DNA of 64,000 bases from Bipolaris cookei. Lineage: Eukaryota; Ascomycota; Dothideomycetes; Pleosporales; Pleosporaceae. A model generated the notes under the pieces. The model searched no databases. It saw only the letters and a list, made by a program, of their open reading frames with translations, and was not told the origin of the DNA. Below are positions 32,486 to 44,424 of the stretch, one piece after another (the first letter of the stretch is position 1; each line of letters starts with the position of its first letter). The translations under genes were made by a program, and so were the position numbers. The stretch is taken from positions 496,001-560,000 of the forward strand of contig NRSV01000008.1 in assembly GCA_002286855.1 (NCBI GenBank), written 5' to 3'.

Positions 32486-33991
32486 ATGGCTGCTGCCCCA
32501 GACTACAAGAATATCCCGCACTCGCACCGCCTACCCGTAAACCACCGCGAAGTCCAGCGCACCTTCACCAAGCTGTCTCGACAATCGCTCATATCCCTCG
32601 CACTACAATGGCTCAGTAAAAAGAACCGTGACTTTTGCAAGCCTTTTCTTCTGGATGAGCGTACAGAACAAGACGAAGAGGATGAGATATATGAGCCGGC
32701 GCAAAGCTATGAAGTTCTCCAGGAGATCTACAAGCAGCTGGCTGCACGCAAAGGTGGCAGGAGAGAGGTCCTGGACCGCATACTCGAGGGAGATTGGAGA
32801 CACGGTATATCCATGTATCAACTGGCCACAGCAGAAATACAATACCTGCTTGACCATCCCAACGCCCTGCGCTGGACAGCAAAGCGCCTCACAAAGATAC
32901 CGAATGCGCGATCACCAGTGACAGACATGGAGGTCACAAACGACTCCGACCACCTTCCTCGGTTCCAAGCGCAAACTTTCATGTCAAATCTTGTGAGAGA
33001 GCTGACACCACTGATGAAAGCCCACTACCTTATCACACGAATAAAGACTTCGCCCATGACAATACTACGGGTCTACATACACGATTCGCCATATAGCAAC
33101 GAGGCATCGTTGGCAGCTGAGTCGAGTAATACCGACCATGCCAAAGCCGTCTTCTTCGTCTGGCCCAATGGTTCGCCTTTTGTGTATTCGTCACTGGCAA
33201 CATTGACTGGCCAGGTTGTTGGAGACGATGGACGGCATCTTAGAGAGATTGTACAGCAAGCAATACCCAAAGCCTTTTCGAGACCTTCTGCGCGCTACCA
33301 GTTAACTGGCACCAACTTTACAACCAAGTCGCTCGATGCACTATTGACATATCGTGGGCCTGGTAAAAGCAATGCCGCAGCAGGCGGTTGGAGCATCTTT
33401 CAGGATCATAGTTTTAGTCAGAATGCTCTAGACTTTATCACTACGCAAAAAGGTGACAAGCAAGACAAGTCTTCAGGTGACAAGGCCAACGTGGATAAGG
33501 CCGTCCTAGGGAGACCCAAAAGACCATTGGATGAAAAAGCGCCTCCAGAGTCCAAACGACGGAAAGAGGTGGCCGCTGGCAGGTTCGGTACCTCGGCCCA
33601 ACCAGACGACGGGCAAGGTCTTGAACGAGTCGAAGTTCGGATTGACGACCCATTCCCAGCTACTTCAAACAATGAGAGCAGTACACAGGTCGACGGCGAA
33701 ACACCCAATCGCGGAGTTCAAATAGCAAATCGCACACGGCGTGGCCGCCCTTCGCTTCTTGAGAGAACCGAAGAAGACCTAGAGGAGATTGAGAATGAAG
33801 AAGGATGGGTACCCAATGTGCGGATTACGTTTCAAGGCACCCACGTCTTCGCTGGCATGAGGCAATTAGTGGAAGAAGGTATTGTAGACGGCGAAAAGAT
33901 GCCGGGCTGGATGACTGGTGAGGCAGGCATCACGATCGGATCAGTTAAAGATGGACGGATACGAAGTAAGGATGGTGTCCCGGGTGTTTGA
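32486..33991 (+). CDS. CHL4: Kinetochore protein CHL4/Mis15 (CENP-N family)
   Basis: An inner-kinetochore (CCAN/Ctf19 complex) protein that, with Iml3/CENP-L, recognises centromeric chromatin. A single exon encodes 501 residues. The N-terminal half (LPVNHREVQRTFTKLSRQSL, LALQWLSK, GDWRHGISMYQLATAEIQYL) carries the CHL4 family pattern including a pyrin-like helical start. The middle has the ITRIKTSPMTILRVYIHD and FFVWPNGSPFVYSS blocks, and the C-terminus has VRITFQGTHVFAGMRQLVEEG. A variable basic/acidic linker lies about 325-430. The start is the ATG at 32486, chosen by family N-terminus; ATGs at 32460 and 32481 belong to a 26-codon frame that overlaps it and ends at 32540. An MCB and an E-box lie upstream. 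Confidence 0.9.
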   Translation: MAAAPDYKNIPHSHRLPVNHREVQRTFTKLSRQSLISLALQWLSKKNRDFCKPFLLDERTEQDEEDEIYEPAQSYEVLQEIYKQLAARKGGRREVLDRILEGDWRHGISMYQLATAEIQYLLDHPNALRWTAKRLTKIPNARSPVTDMEVTNDSDHLPRFQAQTFMSNLVRELTPLMKAHYLITRIKTSPMTILRVYIHDSPYSNEASLAAESSNTDHAKAVFFVWPNGSPFVYSSLATLTGQVVGDDGRHLREIVQQAIPKAFSRPSARYQLTGTNFTTKSLDALLTYRGPGKSNAAAGGWSIFQDHSFSQNALDFITTQKGDKQDKSSGDKANVDKAVLGRPKRPLDEKAPPESKRRKEVAAGRFGTSAQPDDGQGLERVEVRIDDPFPATSNNESSTQVDGETPNRGVQIANRTRRGRPSLLERTEEDLEEIENEEGWVPNVRITFQGTHVFAGMRQLVEEGIVDGEKMPGWMTGEAGITIGSVKDGRIRSKDGVPGV

Positions 33992-34921
33992 TGGAGGTGT
34001 AAAAAAGTTAAATGCGCGGCGCTCAAAGGTGTTTTGATATTGGTATACCCATCCGGCTTTTTGCTTTCTCCCTGTGTAGAGACCAACGCAGCGATGTTTT
34101 TTTGATAGCTATCTATAAGGCATCGGCCGTCTCCACTATACTTTCCTCCACCCTGAGGTTGGGTCATCTAGACTTTTCTTCAGGATGCCCACAATCTGCA
34201 AGTGAGCCTCTTGTTTCCCGCATTCAAGCCACGTCATTCAGACCCGCTGAGCGTATACGCCAAGATACACTCACAAGCCACAGCTAGTTCTGTTGGCGGT
34301 CTGACCGGCAAACACGGAAGGCGCAAAAGTTTGCAGTATACGCCAGTAAAGGCAAAACGGTGGGTTGATGTCATTGCTGCAGCTGACGCCTCGCGGCCTT
34401 ACATCCATCAAGCCAAATCGCTGCCCCGGATTGGGTGTGGCGTACTCGTGGCTGGTGCACGGGCTATCGTTCCGAGCAAGGGTTGCGCTGCCGGTTTGCC
34501 GGCTTGACCCAGTAAGGCAGATTTGCAGTATGCCATTGCATCCTGAGAGCAAAAACATGGTCATGTAGTCTCGTGTTGCGGTCTACCCGACTTGATCAAA
34601 TCGTTTTCGGATACGTCTGCTGAACCAGTGGGCAGGGGTTGAAGTGGGTTATGGGTACGGGATACTGCGTGTGGTTGGGTTAGACAGTAGGAATGAACGA
34701 TTCCATGTAAGTCATATACGGAAACCCGGTGAGTTAAGTCCTTTCTTTGCTGCATTTCCCCACCCCAAGGCACTTGGATGTGGTAGGGTTTGTGCTTCTT
34801 GCGTACGATGAGAGACAATACCGCGGCTTGGCGGGTGGGAATGGATGGAGCATATATAGCTTGAGTGATGCCCTGATCCAGAGGAGATTTATTTCCGAGT
34901 GAATTATTCCACACATAATCT
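33992..34921. other. Intergenic, 0.9 kb, no gene recognised
   Basis: Lies between the CHL4 stop and the next plus-strand gene. Open frames reach 127 codons without a domain. The last 150 bp form the likely promoter of the hypothetical gene at 34922. Confidence 0.4.
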
Positions 34922-35620
34922 ATGCAATATCCTACTACTAGCATCTACTCTACTTCATCAGAAGAAGAAGAATACTACATACCTTCTCGAGACAAATACC
35001 ACCACTACTGGAACACCAATCAACCACACTCCATCATCCCCCAAGTCCACACCGCAACCACTTTTTCCACAAAATCCCCAACATTCCTGCCGATGACAGA
35101 CTCGTCGCACCACCAACCCATCGACGCGCGAGCCCTGCACTCCCGCCTCGCTGTCATAGCAAACAACAACAACAACAACGAAACCAACGCCCATGGATCT
35201 ACCCAGCGACGTTTCCGACCCTCCCTTGATAGCACCACCATGCGCCCCTTCATCAAATCCTCCACAATCTCTACTTTCGACTCAAACACCTCAAGCATTG
35301 AGTCCCGCCAGTCGCACCTGCACGCCTCGCCCAGCAGCAGACTGCACCCCGAAAGCGTTGGCATCGCACCTGGGGAATTCAGCAAGCCGCGGGTTCCCAA
35401 GCGGAGTCGCAGGTATACGATGGAGAGTAGTAGTAGTAGCAGTGGAAGGGAGAGAAAGGAAAGGGAGGAGCAGGCGCAGTTCAAGTATTATGGGCGCCAT
35501 GGGAATCAGTGGCTTTTCAATGATTTTAGTGTTACCGGGGCGGTGGCGAAGGGGTTTAGGAGGGTGTTTGGGGGGAATAAGGAGGGGAGGGATTGGTATG
35601 AGGATAGGGAGGAAAGGTAA
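34922..35620 (+). CDS. Conserved fungal hypothetical protein with C-terminal YGRHGNQWLF motif
   Basis: Function unknown. 232 residues, single exon as read. The first 160 residues are Ser/Thr/His/Asn-rich and likely disordered, with an NNNNNN run. The last 45 residues look conserved: FKYYGRHGNQWLFNDFSVTG followed by AVAKGFRRVFG and an acidic end. I recall similar C-termini in other ascomycete hypothetical proteins, but cannot check this here. A GTAAGG at the stop codon (35617) could be a splice donor: joining to AG|GGACTC at 35755/35756 would replace the end by a short tail DSTGKSKDS. No signal peptide or membrane segment. The basic RRYTMESSSSSS stretch could be a phosphorylation or localisation site. 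The start is the only upstream ATG in frame. Confidence 0.65.
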   Translation: MQYPTTSIYSTSSEEEEYYIPSRDKYHHYWNTNQPHSIIPQVHTATTFSTKSPTFLPMTDSSHHQPIDARALHSRLAVIANNNNNNETNAHGSTQRRFRPSLDSTTMRPFIKSSTISTFDSNTSSIESRQSHLHASPSSRLHPESVGIAPGEFSKPRVPKRSRRYTMESSSSSSGRERKEREEQAQFKYYGRHGNQWLFNDFSVTGAVAKGFRRVFGGNKEGRDWYEDREER

Positions 35621-36177
35621 GGAGGACGTAGAGTTGAAGGGGGGTGGGTATCTAGAGGGTAGCGGTGTGGTAGGTCAATGTAGAGAATGGATTCCAAACA
35701 ATAACGCTTTTGCACTTGTAGTGATGTGTCAAACTGAACGATTGCTGTCTCTCAGGGACTCAACTGGGAAATCCAAAGACAGCTAGGAGAAACGATCAAG
35801 ACGAAGGCTGGTAAGTAAAGATATCATTATGCCTTTGCATATATAGGTCCGTATATGTCTACAGTAGAGATATGTTCATGCTGAGGTGTGTCATGCTCAC
35901 ATGCAAAATCGCCCATGTTGCGCCGCACTATGTATTGCCATGCTGGAAAGATTTGCTCCCCTCCCAAAAAAACCCAACGCCGCGGTCGCTAAGAAAAAAG
36001 AAACCCAATGTTTTGAGGTCCAAATTACTGGTCATCAATGACCCAGTGAAAGAGTGGCTATGATTTACGCCTGGTCTTTTTTCGGTGACAATATCCATGT
36101 CTGTATGTCTATTTGTATGGTGGTAATGTTGGCAGGAGACGGTTGTCTACGATGATTGTTGAGTAGAGAAGAGGACT
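35621..36177. other. Intergenic, no gene recognised
   Basis: Lies between the hypothetical gene and the SUR7-family gene (3' end to 3' end). A possible short terminal exon of the hypothetical gene lies at 35756-35785. Nothing else is seen. Confidence 0.4.
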
Positions 36178-37155
36178 CTATTCACGCCCCCAAAACTTAT
36201 ATTTCTTCTTTGGTGCTTTTTCGGTTACCGGGGCAGCGTCCATATGGTACGCCTCTTCGTTACCTCTCTTCTTGCCCTTCTTGACGTCTCTTCTCGACGC
36301 ACAACAGCAGCAAAGCCCCGTCTGCACCAGCCATGCGAAAATCGCAAAGGCGCTGGCCACCCACATAAAGGCAAACAGCGTTGTCCCAATCTGCGCCCCA
36401 ATGTTGAGTTCTGACACGCCAGTAATAGTGTTGTGGAAGATGACAAACATGACGGTAGCGATGACCGACGCGACGGTAACGAAGAGAGCATTGAGGAAGG
36501 CGAGAATGGCGACAGGTAGGGTGAGCCAGCGTGTGTAGACGGAGATGGGCATGACGAAGATGAGGACGAAAGAGAGGACAGTGGCGGTGAGGAAGAGACC
36601 AAACATCCAGTTGGAGACGAGGTGGATCAGGTCCAAGATGTTGTTGATGTTTGCAGGGAGATTAACTAGTGGTCATGGTTAGTTCGCAGTCAGATTCGCA
36701 ACAACGCAGGCCAACTTACTCGACGCTCCCGCAAGCAGCTCGTTACGCAGAATCTCGACGGGGTTGAACCAATACAGGGTCGTCGGCTTGCTGCAAAAGG
36801 TTACGCCCTGGCCCTTGTACCCCGAGCAGAAGCCCCATAACCCGACCTGGTAGAAATCATGGAGACCCAGTGTCTGGGCGATAGTGTTGATGAGGGCGAA
36901 ATTAGGCACGCTAGCGGGTACGATTTTACTCAGGTCGAGGCGAATAAAGTACCAATTTCTGATAACTGGCTTGTTGCGCACACCGGCGATATTGACAAGG
37001 ATCAGGAAGATGAAGGTGAGGAAGAGGAAAAAGGAGGTTGCCAGGGCCCATCTTTTGCGTCTGCGAGTTGCGCGCTTAATCTGCTCTTTGCTGAGTTCGG
37101 GGACAGGTGCGGCAGCTGTGTTGTCAGACGCGCGGTTGCGAGAGAAGAATGGCAT
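36178..37155 (-). CDS. SUR7-family membrane protein
   Basis: A four-span plasma-membrane protein of the fungal SUR7/PalI superfamily, claudin-like, linked in yeast to eisosomes, cell-wall integrity and sphingolipids. Exons 37155-36720 and 36665-36178 (54 bp intron) give 307 residues. TM1 lies about 36-59, after a basic cytoplasmic start. The extracellular loop holds VGLWGFCSGY and VTFCSKPTTLYWFNPVEIL, with the paired cysteines and the G-LW-FC signature of the family. Three more hydrophobic segments follow (MFGLFLTATVLSFVLIFVM; PVAILAFLNALFVTVASVIA; TTLFAFMWVASAFAIFAWLV). The tail is CCCC then Lys/Arg-rich, probably palmitoylated and cytoplasmic. The start is the ATG at 37155; the upstream frame is leader. 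Sur7, Pun1 or Fmp45-like assignment cannot be made by eye. Confidence 0.85.
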
Positions 37156-38443
37156 GGTGACAGAAGGGTGCAGCAGGTGTGGCGGACGGGTGTGGCGCGT
37201 GTAGTGGGAGGGTGGTTGATTGCAAAAGGGAGAACCAGAAGAACGACGAAACAATGTAAATCTAAATGATGAGGATAGGAAAAACGATGAAACCAAGCGG
37301 TCAAGTATAACGAAGCCCAATAAGAAGGCCCAAGAGAAAACCGGCCAGGACCAGACACAACTTCATACGCGCGTGCTGCAGCAGCACTGGCGAGTTTTAT
37401 GGACCCTTTCCGAAGATCTTAAGCCATGACGTATAAGGCGCCAAAAACAGTCCTAGACGCAGGCGCGAGCCACACAGGCGTCATGGTTGGGGGCTCGACA
37501 AGAGAATGAATGCATTGGTCTCGACACGACACGACGTCTGGCTGAAGCACCGGCGTCGACACCTGTTTAGCACCTGTCGTGGCCTTCCCCGGCCGCGTAT
37601 GCAAGTACTGTGCACACGCGACTGGCCCCTCCGGTTGCTGGGCCTGATCCCGAGTAACGTACCTACGAGCAGACAATAAAACGAGGGCGGTTCTTTTGTG
37701 GCTGTGTCTGCAGCCACATGCAAACAGGATGCAGTGCAAAGAGACTCTGCAGGTGCCATGTAAGACTGGCACTGGCGCTGAGCCGCGTTGATCGTCAGCC
37801 TCGTCAAGGCCGCAGAGAGCGCCACGACAAGGGGGTAGAAACGCTACCGACCTTGGCCCGCCACATCCCAGCATGGCACCCAACTTAGCCAACAAAATAC
37901 ATACATCACTCAATAACAAACAGCCCAGTGCGGATCTTCGTTTTTCAAATACCTCTTGCTTTCCATTCCTCTATATGTTTTGCTCGAATATTTCACACGT
38001 CGACACACGGTCTTGGCCTCCGTGCTGTCAGTCACCAAGCCACCACTCGCCCCAACTCTCTCCTCCCCAACTGCTGCTTACAAGAATATAAATTAGACAT
38101 TGGTAACGCCGGTTCCCTCGCTGAATTGCCCTAGAAAATGAGTATAATCTGCTGGTCTGGCAATGACCGCGATGGAGAAATAGTAAACAAAAGAGGCTTG
38201 CATGTCCCTTGTAGCAACAAAGACTGAGAGACGACACTGTGTATAGCCAGCGCACGCTATATTTGTCCCACGATACCGATAAGATTTGTCATATACACCC
38301 AAAACGGCATACTGTCCAAGCAAAAAAGAAACTTGACGTTACAAGCTTTTGGCATTTGGTACAGGCAACGGGGCCCAATGCTCTTCCAGCGAGCTGCTCA
38401 ATGTCAGTCATCAACAATGCCTTGCGGCAAGGTTGCCACGTCT
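37156..38443. other. Intergenic, 1.3 kb, no gene recognised
   Basis: Upstream of the SUR7-family gene and downstream of the 700-residue membrane protein. The open frame 37419-37919 (166 codons, minus) has no domain and an uneven composition, so it is not called. Confidence 0.4.
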
Positions 38444-40592
38444 TTAGGCACTCTCGACTAAGTTCATCCTAGGCCTTAGTTGCAGAGCAATGTCATCTCT
38501 GGTGCCCATGAGTTCTCGCGGTATCCTGCTAACGCGGTTGGCTCCACTGCGGACTGCAAATCGACCAGCGGCCGAGATGCCAGAGCGGTTCGAGCGGATA
38601 GATCCGGCATCTGAGCCGCCACCGGCAGGGTCGCGGATACGGCCAGGCGGAGCAAAGTCAAGAGCAGTAAAGGTACCAGACTTGCGCATCAGATGGGGAC
38701 TTGGCAGCACTGGGAGTTCATCATAGGAACCCACAAGTGGCGTGTGGGGGCGCACAGAAGGGCTGTACGGCCTTGCATTACCAAGAGGACTGTCTGGTCG
38801 CATGCCGTTTTGCCTTTCACGGAACGAAACCGGTGGTGCAAAGTCTGCGGCATCAAACACCATCGAGTTCTCATTGAGCTTGGCAGGGGTTGGCAATGAC
38901 GAGAGAGCGGCAGGTGGCGGCAGAGGCTTCTTCATTGGAGGGGGTAGACGGCCGCTCATCGACGACATGCCACGAGGGGGTTGGTAGTGTGATGAGGCCA
39001 CAGAGCCGTTGGACATGTGAGGACCACGTGGACCGGTAGCTGTGTTGCTACGGAATCGAGGAGGTGCGCGAGGTGGAGGGGTCATGGCACGACGAGTAAT
39101 CGGCTCAGCAAACGGCGCGTTGGGCTGAGCAACAACGAAGTTACCAGTGCGTGAATCAAATACAGTGCCGTCCTGGTACTCAGAACCATAGTCCTCTACG
39201 TAATCGGCGTATTGGTGTCCACCAACAGGTTCAGGCTTGGAGTCATCAAAGTATTCCTTGTAGAAAGATCGGATACGGTTGGCACGCTCTTCTGGGTTCT
39301 CCATGGGGTCTTCAGAAGGCATAGGACGCAGGCTCATTGATAGGCGGTTGTTGCTGTGACCAAAGTCATCGACTCCGAGGCCAAGGTTCTGCGGGCCAGT
39401 CGAGTATCGGGGCTTGGGTGCTGCAATGGTTGGCTGGTCGCTGTTGCGAGGAGAAGGCGGCGTGACTTCAAAACCATCGCCGTAGCTCGAAGTGCTGATG
39501 ATGCTGTGGTGTGTATTGGCGGTTTCTAGTACAACGGCTTGAGACTGGATTCGGGGCAATGAGGGAATGTCGTTCGTGGTCTGGACAGGCGACTTGTTGA
39601 CTTGCTTCTCGGTGACGGGGGGCTCAGGGATAGAGATGATCGGGACGTTGGTAGGCTTTGAGGCGACGGGAGTAGCAGAGGCAGGAGCAGGAGTAGGAGC
39701 AGGAACAGGAGTAGGAGCAGGAGCAGAAGCGGGAGGGACAGCCGGAGCTTCAGGTTCATATCGCGGGTTCAACGGGCTCAGGGGAATTCCTGGTTCGGGA
39801 AACTTGCTATCCGGTGACCTGGTGCCATCAGGAGACAGAGACTCGCCGCGGACTGGGATAGATGTCGACATTCTTTGAGCATTCTGGAGGAGACCAGCCT
39901 GAAGACCTTCCTTCTTTGTCCCTGAGCTGGACGCAGTATACACGGAGCCGGTTTCGCCCTTGTACGGTCCAAGGCTTTGGCTGCGGAGGCTTTGGTCATC
40001 CCTCAAGAAAGCGACTGGTCCGTAGGGGTCATGGGGGTCATGCTGCGAGCGCGAAAGTGAGTGGAACGACTCGCGAGAGCCATGTAGACCAGGGGGCAGG
40101 ATGTATGGGCTTCCAGTTTCAATTGACAGACCGCGGTCGTGACCTCCAGAGATTTCCTTCTCAGAGATGCTCATTTCAGGGCCACCCTTTTTACCCCCCT
40201 TGGGGGTGACGCCTTCCATACCCCAATCGTGCGACTTGTATTTGTCTCTCTGATCCTCCTCCCTAAGCTTTCGCTTGTTGCGACGATGTAAGAAGGTGAG
40301 CACAACTGCGATGCCAACAACAGGAATACTAGGCATGGTTAGCGGATTTGCCGGAATGACAGAGTATTACATACACGATAGCTAGTGCGATAACCAGCAT
40401 AGGCACTTGGGTTGGCTTTGTACAGCCGGGCTCGCTGTTGCTTGTGCATTTGATGGTTTCGCGTGCGACGAGGACGGGGTTCGCTCTTTCAACGAGTTGA
40501 AGAGTTCGAGTAGCGCCGCTGGCGGGAGAACCCAAGTGATGTGTATCGTCGTGTACATGGCGGAGCATGTGTTGGTGATGTGAGTGCGACAT
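38444..40592 (-). CDS. Single-pass membrane protein with long disordered tail, 700 aa
   Basis: Function unknown. Exons 40592-40375 and 40328-38444 (46 bp intron, GTATGT...CTAAC...TAG) give 700 residues. The His-rich N-terminus (about 60 residues) has two Cys (CTSNSEPGC) and no signal peptide. One membrane helix lies about 63-86 (MLVIALAIVIPVVGIAVVL, created by the splice), then a basic stop-transfer RRNKRKLREEDQRDKYKSHD. The remaining 600 residues are Pro/Ser-rich, including an APAPTPVPAPTPAP run. Folded-looking islands are RIRSFYKEYFDDSKP and QYADYVEDYGSEYQDGTVFD. The layout recalls fungal polarity proteins such as Skg6/Tos2 (membrane helix plus disordered tail), but this is a weak analogy. 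The C-terminal Pro-rich and SRIPRELMG parts could bind SH3 proteins. Confidence 0.75.
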
Positions 40593-43500
40593 GGTTGCAA
40601 AACCCCTGTCTCATACAATATTGTAACCAGGAATGGTAATGATGTACCCGAGCGGATGGCGATGCGTGACGGGTGCGCAGATGCGAGGTGGTTTTGAAGA
40701 TTTAATATGTGTGTATTAACAACGTAAGGTCGTAAGTCAGTCGTGACTGCTGATCAACGGAGTGTACATGTAATGCGGGTGCGGGTGCGGGTAGGGAGCG
40801 AAAGCACGGCAGTAGGCGAAGGCGGTAGCGTAGCGATACGACCAAACGATCTCGAGCCCAAAAAAAGAAAAAGAAAGACTGGGGTAAGATGCAATGGAGC
40901 AGCGAGCGTTGGTGTAAAGGGGAGTGTGAGGACTGAAAGAGTGACTGGCCCACGGAGAGGTGAGGTTGAAGGAAAGAAGGCGGATGGGCGCGAAGAGTAG
41001 ATGAGGCGCCGCACAGGAGCTCGATGGTGGGCGGTGGCATACAGGGAGCCTCATTGGCCCATGTCCCAAGCCGTGCAGGGGATAGGACCTGTTAAGCCGA
41101 ATAACGAGAGGGACAGCGCAGGGTTCTTGTTCTAGCGCGGGCCAAGCTGTTTGATGTTGCTAATTGCATGCTACACAACCGCTCTTGCGCGACATGGCCA
41201 ACGTCTACTCTGCCTTTGTCATGGCCGCCTCATCGCAATCGCTAGAAGCCGTCGTCGTACGGATGGCAGGCGACCTTCTGGCACCGCACACCCCTAAGCG
41301 CATCCAGGAGAAAACCGCCGCGACCGTTTGCTCTGGCTGAGTGCTGATCGCTCCTTGCGGCGCCTCTACGCCCGATATGGCGATGCTAATGCAGGAACCC
41401 TTTTAGACGCCCGTCTTGATTCGCCAGCAACCGAGAACAGCAGATTGGCGACTAGGACTGGCCTTGTCCGCTCCAGACCATACAGCACCACTCGACCCGT
41501 CCACAGCCCCCTGAACCCCAATTCTGGATCCGCCCTCGCTGTGAATAGCACTATCATCGTTGTACCTATCAGCTTATTACCTCCTCCTTCTCTCTGCCTT
41601 GGTCCGTTCTACAGTCCCATCTTTGCTTGCCCCTCTGCCACCACCACCACCACCACCACCACCACCCGCCGCCTCCGTGGAAATCTGTTCCACTCCTTTT
41701 CCCACGGCCCGGCAGAGCCCACGCCGGCCTAGGCTACGGCGCTCCATGCCCTCTTCATTTCCGCGCAGAAAGCGGCCGGGCGCACAGATACGTACTGCAC
41801 GACATGTGGTGGAGTTGTCCGCTGCATCCGGGCTACCCCCGATGCCGCTTATCAGTAGTCCGCCATCAAGACTGTGCCTACTATTCCATCCCCCTTCTGC
41901 CCGTTCACAATGACGCGTCCAAGCCCTACCGTCAGAAGCTTAAGTACTGTCAACGACTCATGGCGCCTCTTACCCTACTCGCCTGTGCTAGACGACTGTT
42001 GAGACTGGTGAGCTGCCCAAGGAGCCGCTCATCTCGCTCACCGCCACCCATGATCGCTGTGCAGCATCCCTTCATATCTGTGAAATTACTTGTTCTTTGA
42101 CAGCTCGCATACTTAGGCTCCTCCCGTTTGATCCGCTCATGGTTCCTAGCATAACGAGGCTTCCTTCATCATGGTCCGATGCTTCGCTTGCACAGAGCCT
42201 TTCCGATGGGCTGAGGTCATTGTTGATGCTGGGGGACCCTCGCCATCGTCTGAGTGTTGGCACAGGCACCAGTACTTATTTACCGCTTCCGTTTATGGCC
42301 CCCCGGACTTTTCAATCTGATTTTTTTTCCCCTCACCACTAGGCCGCCGATGCATCTCGGTGTTACACTGCCGCGTGTCTGGCTCTTTTCGATAGCTCAT
42401 GGACGTGGTAATCCTAGCTATTGCGCGGGTTTCCCGCATCTACGTGTCTGTACACTCAACGGTCAAGGTTTATACGGCCAACAGGACAGGGCTTTGTATT
42501 TTCATAGGCATCGTGGGTCGAGGGGTAGTGCATCCAGGCCCTAAGGTGCCACGAGATGGAGCAAAGCCACCTCCTGAGTGTCCAAAGGCTTCAAGGTCAG
42601 GACGACGCTCTGGTTGTAGGTGGAGACGCTCACCGGCTGCACTGTGCGAGTCGGCTTGGCAAACACTGAATCTTTACATATACGGGCCAATGCGGTGGAA
42701 TATGAACTTTGATGACACTAGCTCTTGTATCCATTGTGCGCATGTATGAAGATTGGTTTTATGCGTATGTGTTTGCAGCAACCTCATTGGCATTGACCTA
42801 CTTGTGAAGGCCTATTTGCATCGCCAACACAGCGCTCGACATTCCGAGGTCTCGGTTACAGATTTCGGTGCAAAGGTCTCGTCCCAGTCAAATAGTTATG
42901 CCGGTGTTCATGTGGCATATTGTGGGGTGAATGTCCGGTCATCCGGTCATCCGGTACCGAGTGGCATTGGTCGCGTTGCGAAGTGAGAGGCCTGGCATTG
43001 TGCATCGTCATGTTCCAAGAGGAGGGAGCAAAACCCATTTGGAATGATTGGTGCTGCTTCTTACTTATACTCAGTCGACGACAGAACGTGTTCTGGGTGG
43101 AACCCCGCCAGCACCTTTCCATTGTGACGTTTACAGACTGACGTTCTGGGCCATGTCGACATTCAACGGTTCCGGTGACCTTGATCCAGACCCTGCGACC
43201 AGCCCTGCTTCGCATTGGCCCGAATTATTTTCGTAGGCAGTGGCCACGATAGCACCGATGAATCTTTTTGGCCCTGACAGCGTTTCAGCAAGGTGTTCTC
43301 GCAGCGCTATTGCGTGCAGCGCAAGCGTGCCAAGTGCGCAGACTAGGAGACGCGCTGCTGCCATGAATATGCAACGTGACCTAGATGAAGGTGTGGCCTC
43401 GTGTGGGCTCCGGTTGGCGTGCATGCTGCACTCTCGTGGAGAAGACGATGAGAGGGTGACGCGGGCGATCGTGGGCCAATCCCCGGATGCGTAGAGGGAA

Positions 43501-43864
43501 GGATGAGCCGAGAAAGGTGCCGATTGCTAATGACGCACCAACCAGCCTTCTACTATCACGAGGCAAATCATCGTCAGCCAGCGAAGACGTACATGCACAC
43601 GACCTTGACCTGGTACCGATAATACCAAACCACACCCCTTCCTTCTCTACCTGTCGCTTCATCCCTGGATCCCATCGCCGATTCTTTGCTCAAATATCGA
43701 CGTTGGACCTCGTCAGCCTTTCATCCTCGACACGGCAATTCGCGATTCCTTTTGGTCCCTGCGTAGCTTCATAACAATCACCCCGCTGCTGCTCGCACCA
43801 CCGCTTCTTCGAGGGTCCCGTTCCCTGTATTCACTTTCGACCCAATATTGCGCACTTCAACAAC
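40593..43864. other. Intergenic, 3.3 kb, no gene recognised
   Basis: Upstream of the 700-residue membrane protein (minus) and YPI1 (plus). Open frames up to 157 codons are low-complexity or unpatterned. A (CCA)n run lies at 41639-41668 and a GTCATCCG tandem at about 42938-42955. The left part (40740-41100) is the likely promoter of the membrane protein. Confidence 0.45.
41639..41668 (+). repeat. (CCA)n microsatellite
   Basis: About ten tandem CCA units in non-coding DNA. Confidence 0.85.
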
Positions 43865-44424
43865 ATGGCAGCCCATCAACGTACTACATCACAGCGTGTT
43901 GTGACACCAAGCGCTGGAAGCAGGACAATACAGATCCGTCCTCAACCCGTCCTGCGCCTGTCTGCTCCATCAGGCGTGCTCCGTCTGCGAGCAGAACCCA
44001 CCGAGCGACGACATATTCAGTGGGCAGAGGACGTGGTTGACAACGAAGGCATGGGCAAGAAGTCGTCCAAAGGTACTGCAAGCTGCGCCACGTCATTTTG
44101 CTACTAGACCCACTAACATTTGAACAAGTCTGTTGCATCTATCACAAACCTCGCGCTTTGGATGAGTCTTCCGACGACGACTCTTCGGATTCCTCTTCAT
44201 CGGACTCGGACTCGGACTCAGATTCCGAACCTGACAACAGTACCGCAAGGCCCGCCGGCAGGATTGGTGCCGCGCGGGGAAGGCGGGCGCACCAGCACGA
44301 CCATGACGGATGCGCAGAAAATCACGGATGTAATGAGGGCTCGGGTCAGCTACAAAAAACAAAGAGGCAGCGGAGGAAGCCCAGCCCGAATGCTTACGAG
44401 AAGATGCCGAAGCAGAAGAAGTAG
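43865..44424 (+). CDS. YPI1: Type 1 phosphatase regulator YPI1 (inhibitor-3/PPP1R11 family)
   Basis: Binds protein phosphatase 1 (Glc7) and directs or restrains it, mainly in the nucleus; in yeast it is needed for mitotic progression. Exons 43865-44072 and 44129-44424 (56 bp intron) give 167 residues. The core RHIQWAEDVVDNEGMGKKSS runs into VCCIYHKPRALDES across the splice. HIQW takes the place of the PP1-docking VEW-type motif of human inhibitor-3. An acidic Ser/Asp run (SSDDDSSDSSSSDSDSDSD) and a His/Cys-poor basic tail KTKRQRRKPSPNAYEKMPK complete the family plan. The start ATG follows CAACATGG. It converges with DAD2. A neighbour relation to SGO1 is notable because phosphatase control acts on cohesin protection. 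Confidence 0.92.
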
